Below are positions 61,911 to 64,000 of a stretch of DNA of 64,000 nt, piece after piece. Origin of the DNA: Litoribrevibacter euphylliae (lineage in GTDB: Bacteria; Pseudomonadota; Gammaproteobacteria; Pseudomonadales; Litoribrevibacteraceae); NCBI RefSeq assembly GCF_042646085.1, contig NZ_JBHRSZ010000002.1, positions 1,240,001 to 1,304,000 of the forward strand, written 5' to 3'. The notes under the pieces were generated by a model that was not told the origin of the DNA, ran no database searches, and saw only the letters and a list, made by a program, of their open reading frames with translations. A program made the position numbers and the translations under genes. Numbering within the stretch: the first letter of the stretch is position 1; the number at the start of each line of letters is the position of its first letter.

Positions 61911-64000
61911 TTACTGCGCGGAACCGGTTTCAGCGTGTACAGCATGAACTTTTCCACCGAGAGTACCAAAGTGGAGTACACCTTCAGCATCTATGGACGG
62001 TTTTCCTCGAATACCAGCCTCAGCTTCGTAGGTCCATTCGATATCACCCTCTTGAGTAATGGCGTATACCATCCCTTCGCGTGTACCGAAGTAGATTAAC
62101 CCGCTCTCCCCAATAACTGGTGATGAAGTGAAATTCCCCCCAGTCTCAAGCTGCCAACGCTCACTACCGCTTGAGTCCAGAGAGAAGAAGACGCCGTTCT
62201 CTGATGCAAAATAAACATTGTTCTGAGCATCAATCACGGGAGTGGTTTCTACCGACGCTGGCGTTTCAAATGTCCAAAGCTCATTGCCATCGGAATCAAA
62301 GGCATACAAATTACGGTCTTCTGAACCAACATATGCATTACCGTCAGAATCAAACGCAACACTTGCATTAATGGCACCCGTCGTTGAAGCAATCCACTTG
62401 TTAAGGCCTGGCGCGCCCGGATACCAACGAGGATCTAGCGGGCTAGTATTAACAACATACTCTTCGGCATTCGAGTAACCATCGCCATCGTAGTCAGCCA
62501 AGCCATCTGAACTGTCATTTGGATCAAGATTGTAGGTAACTTCCCAACCATCAGGAATCGAATCACCGTCCGAATCACTGTTATTTGGTTCTGTAGAATA
62601 ACCATACTCTTCTAGGTTCGTTAACCCATCATTATCAGAATCCAACGAGGCATCTGACGCATCAAGAGGGTTCAACTGATAGTTATATTCCCAACCATCA
62701 TCCATACCGTCATCATCCGTATCGGAAGAGTTAGGATGAGAACCAATGGTGTTTACTTCAAGACCATTACTTAATCCATCACCATCCAGGTCAGATTCAG
62801 AGTCATCAACGAATGGATCTAATCCATAGGCCAGCTCATCTTCATCTAACATGCCATCGTTATCATCATCAGGGTCGGCATTATTACCAATACCATCAGC
62901 ATCATTATCGTATTGCTCGGAAGGATCGTTCGGGAACGCATCACTGTTATTCCCCACGCCATCCTTATCGGTGTCATATTGCTCCGAAGGATCATTAGGG
63001 AAGGCATCAAACAGATCTTCTACGCCATCATTATCCGCGTCAGGACGACCAATGCCTTTATAGGCCATGGAGATGACTTTGATACCATTACCAGACGCGC
63101 CAATGGCATAACCAAAGTCACCTTTCTTCGCTGGAGTAAAGGATTGAATTTCTAAAGCAGAAAGTTTAGAGAACTCAGCAAATATCACATCACCAAGGTA
63201 ATATGCAGTAATAGAGTCACTCGTTACAGCGTAACTCATCAGTTCAGGCTGTATCCTGACAACAGCAGGAAAATCCAAACCGTTACTTGATGTACCCACA
63301 AGCTCTGACTGAATCTCAACACCATCACGACCTAACAGCAACAAGTTATAGCTATACGGCGAAGACTCTGTTCGATTGACATTAAAGAAGAACTCAGAAT
63401 CCCCCGAATTACTCATTGAAGAGAAGGTATAGGTTGATAACTGTGAGTAGTTAGATAACGTTCCTGTTATAGGATCTCGTTCAATCACACCATTTGAAGT
63501 CACAACTCTTGAACCGTCATCAGTAATGCTCAAATGATATGGTAAATATCTAAACAGTGGTGCAGCCGTATTCCAATCAGAACCCACGCCAAATGGCGTG
63601 AAATGCTCACGGAAGGTCAAAGCACCAGTAGTGATGTTTTTGTCCAAAACAATCACACCTGTTTTAAAGGTACCAATGTATATCTGTTTACCATCCGGTG
63701 ACTCGACTAAATGATAAATCGACACCTCGGTGGACAAACTATTACCTTGTCCAATAACCGGGGTTGATTCATTACCAGTCCAACTGTCCGAACTAGATAA
63801 ACGATCAAATATCAGTGAACTTGAAGGAATCAATGCGCCGCTTGCCTGATCAATAACGTATTGATAAAGCGTTGGTTGAACACCATCTACTATTACATAG
63901 GCAAATAAGCCATCCTGACTGAGAATAAACTCCTCAACATCAGGCAGGTCCAGCATATTAGAAGAAACACTTAGCGCTCCAGTTGATGCATCTCTGTTGT
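61911..64000 (-). CDS. TSP3 and PQQ-like beta-propeller surface protein (partial)
   Basis: Open at the right edge (5' end beyond 64000). The visible 690-odd residues begin within a YncE/lactonase-like propeller region (DQASGALIPSSSL, ITTGALTFREHF), followed by TSP3/EF-hand-type Asp repeats (DADNDGVEDLFDAFPNDPSE, twice duplicated, then DSDNDGLTNLEEY) and a C-terminal PQQ-type propeller (NAYVGSEDRNLYAFDSDGNELWTFE, VYFASENGVFFSLDSSG, IYFGTREGMVYAITQEGDI). The internal ATG at 63956 is not the start. Same strand as the RHS gene with 78 bp between, so co-expression is likely. Probably a secreted calcium-binding surface protein. Confidence 0.8.
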   Translation of the reverse strand, partial: NRDASTGALSVSSNMLDLPDVEEFILSQDGLFAYVIVDGVQPTLYQYVIDQASGALIPSSSLIFDRLSSSDSWTGNESTPVIGQGNSLSTEVSIYHLVESPDGKQIYIGTFKTGVIVLDKNITTGALTFREHFTPFGVGSDWNTAAPLFRYLPYHLSITDDGSRVVTSNGVIERDPITGTLSNYSQLSTYTFSSMSNSGDSEFFFNVNRTESSPYSYNLLLLGRDGVEIQSELVGTSSNGLDFPAVVRIQPELMSYAVTSDSITAYYLGDVIFAEFSKLSALEIQSFTPAKKGDFGYAIGASGNGIKVISMAYKGIGRPDADNDGVEDLFDAFPNDPSEQYDTDKDGVGNNSDAFPNDPSEQYDNDADGIGNNADPDDDNDGMLDEDELAYGLDPFVDDSESDLDGDGLSNGLEVNTIGSHPNSSDTDDDGMDDGWEYNYQLNPLDASDASLDSDNDGLTNLEEYGYSTEPNNSDSDGDSIPDGWEVTYNLDPNDSSDGLADYDGDGYSNAEEYVVNTSPLDPRWYPGAPGLNKWIASTTGAINASVAFDSDGNAYVGSEDRNLYAFDSDGNELWTFETPASVETTPVIDAQNNVYFASENGVFFSLDSSGSERWQLETGGNFTSSPVIGESGLIYFGTREGMVYAITQEGDIEWTYEAEAGIRGKPSIDAEGVLHFGTLGGKVHAVHAETGSAQ

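Overview
The window is chromosomal DNA of a Gram-negative gammaproteobacterium, most likely a marine, aerobic, heterotrophic, motile member of the Oceanospirillales/Marinobacter-like groups. The evidence is the housekeeping order tsaD / rpsU-yqeY-dnaG-rpoD-tRNA-Ile2(CAU), plsY beside folB-folK-folM, an aceE-aceF pyruvate dehydrogenase pair of the homodimeric E1 type, a CreBCD envelope-stress module, and many exported proteins with TSP3, Ig-like and GlyGly-CTERM features. The species cannot be named from the sequence alone.

Layout. 1-3.6 kb: creB-creC-creD (creD runs off the left edge). 3.6-13 kb: mixed accessory genes: small NTF2-like protein, LysR with a divergent MFS/AhpD-like/membrane-protein operon, a BamE-like lipoprotein, a periplasmic solute-binding protein, a subclass-B3-like metallo-beta-lactamase, a MerR regulator driving an ABM monooxygenase from a textbook 19-bp-spacer promoter, and a GNAT-like gene with a small partner. 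13-21.2 kb: a tightly packed three-gene operon encoding a giant Ig-repeat cytochrome with a GlyGly-CTERM tail, a beta-barrel and a triheme lipoprotein. 21.3-30.5 kb: diguanylate cyclase with a membrane-anchored binding protein, GlxA-type and LysR regulators, DMT exporter, tautomerase, methyltransferase and an MsbA-like ABC exporter. 30.5-37 kb: YgjP-like peptidase, a DUF6502-DUF5666 pair divergent from a GlyGly-CTERM trypsin-like protease, and a MetA-like barrel protein. 37-53 kb: chemoreceptor, aceF, aceE, folate genes, plsY, tsaD and the macromolecular-synthesis genes ending in tRNA-Ile2. 53-64 kb: an accessory block after the tRNA: a REP-associated tyrosine transposase (RAYT) with partial copies of itself and long REP-like inverted repeats, then a predicted immunity gene, a 2287-residue SpvB/RHS protein and a TSP3/PQQ beta-propeller protein cut by the right edge.

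Most interesting items. (1) The RHS protein ends in an apparent ADP-ribosyltransferase-like domain (His, Tyr and Glu placed as in H-Y-E enzymes) and is followed 13 bp later by a 144-residue protein that looks like a degenerate GyrB-type GHKL domain: a candidate toxin/immunity pair with possible target mimicry. (2) The cytochrome/barrel/lipoprotein operon may be a porin-cytochrome-like surface redox system. (3) The RAYT/REP mosaic preserves recent duplications of roughly 98% identity, and a REP arm reaches into the stop codon of the immunity gene. (4) Two identical 20-bp copies carrying a 13-bp palindrome sit in the promoter between DUF6502 (a putative DNA-binding protein) and the secreted protease. 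All functional claims rest on reading motifs by eye; no database search was run.
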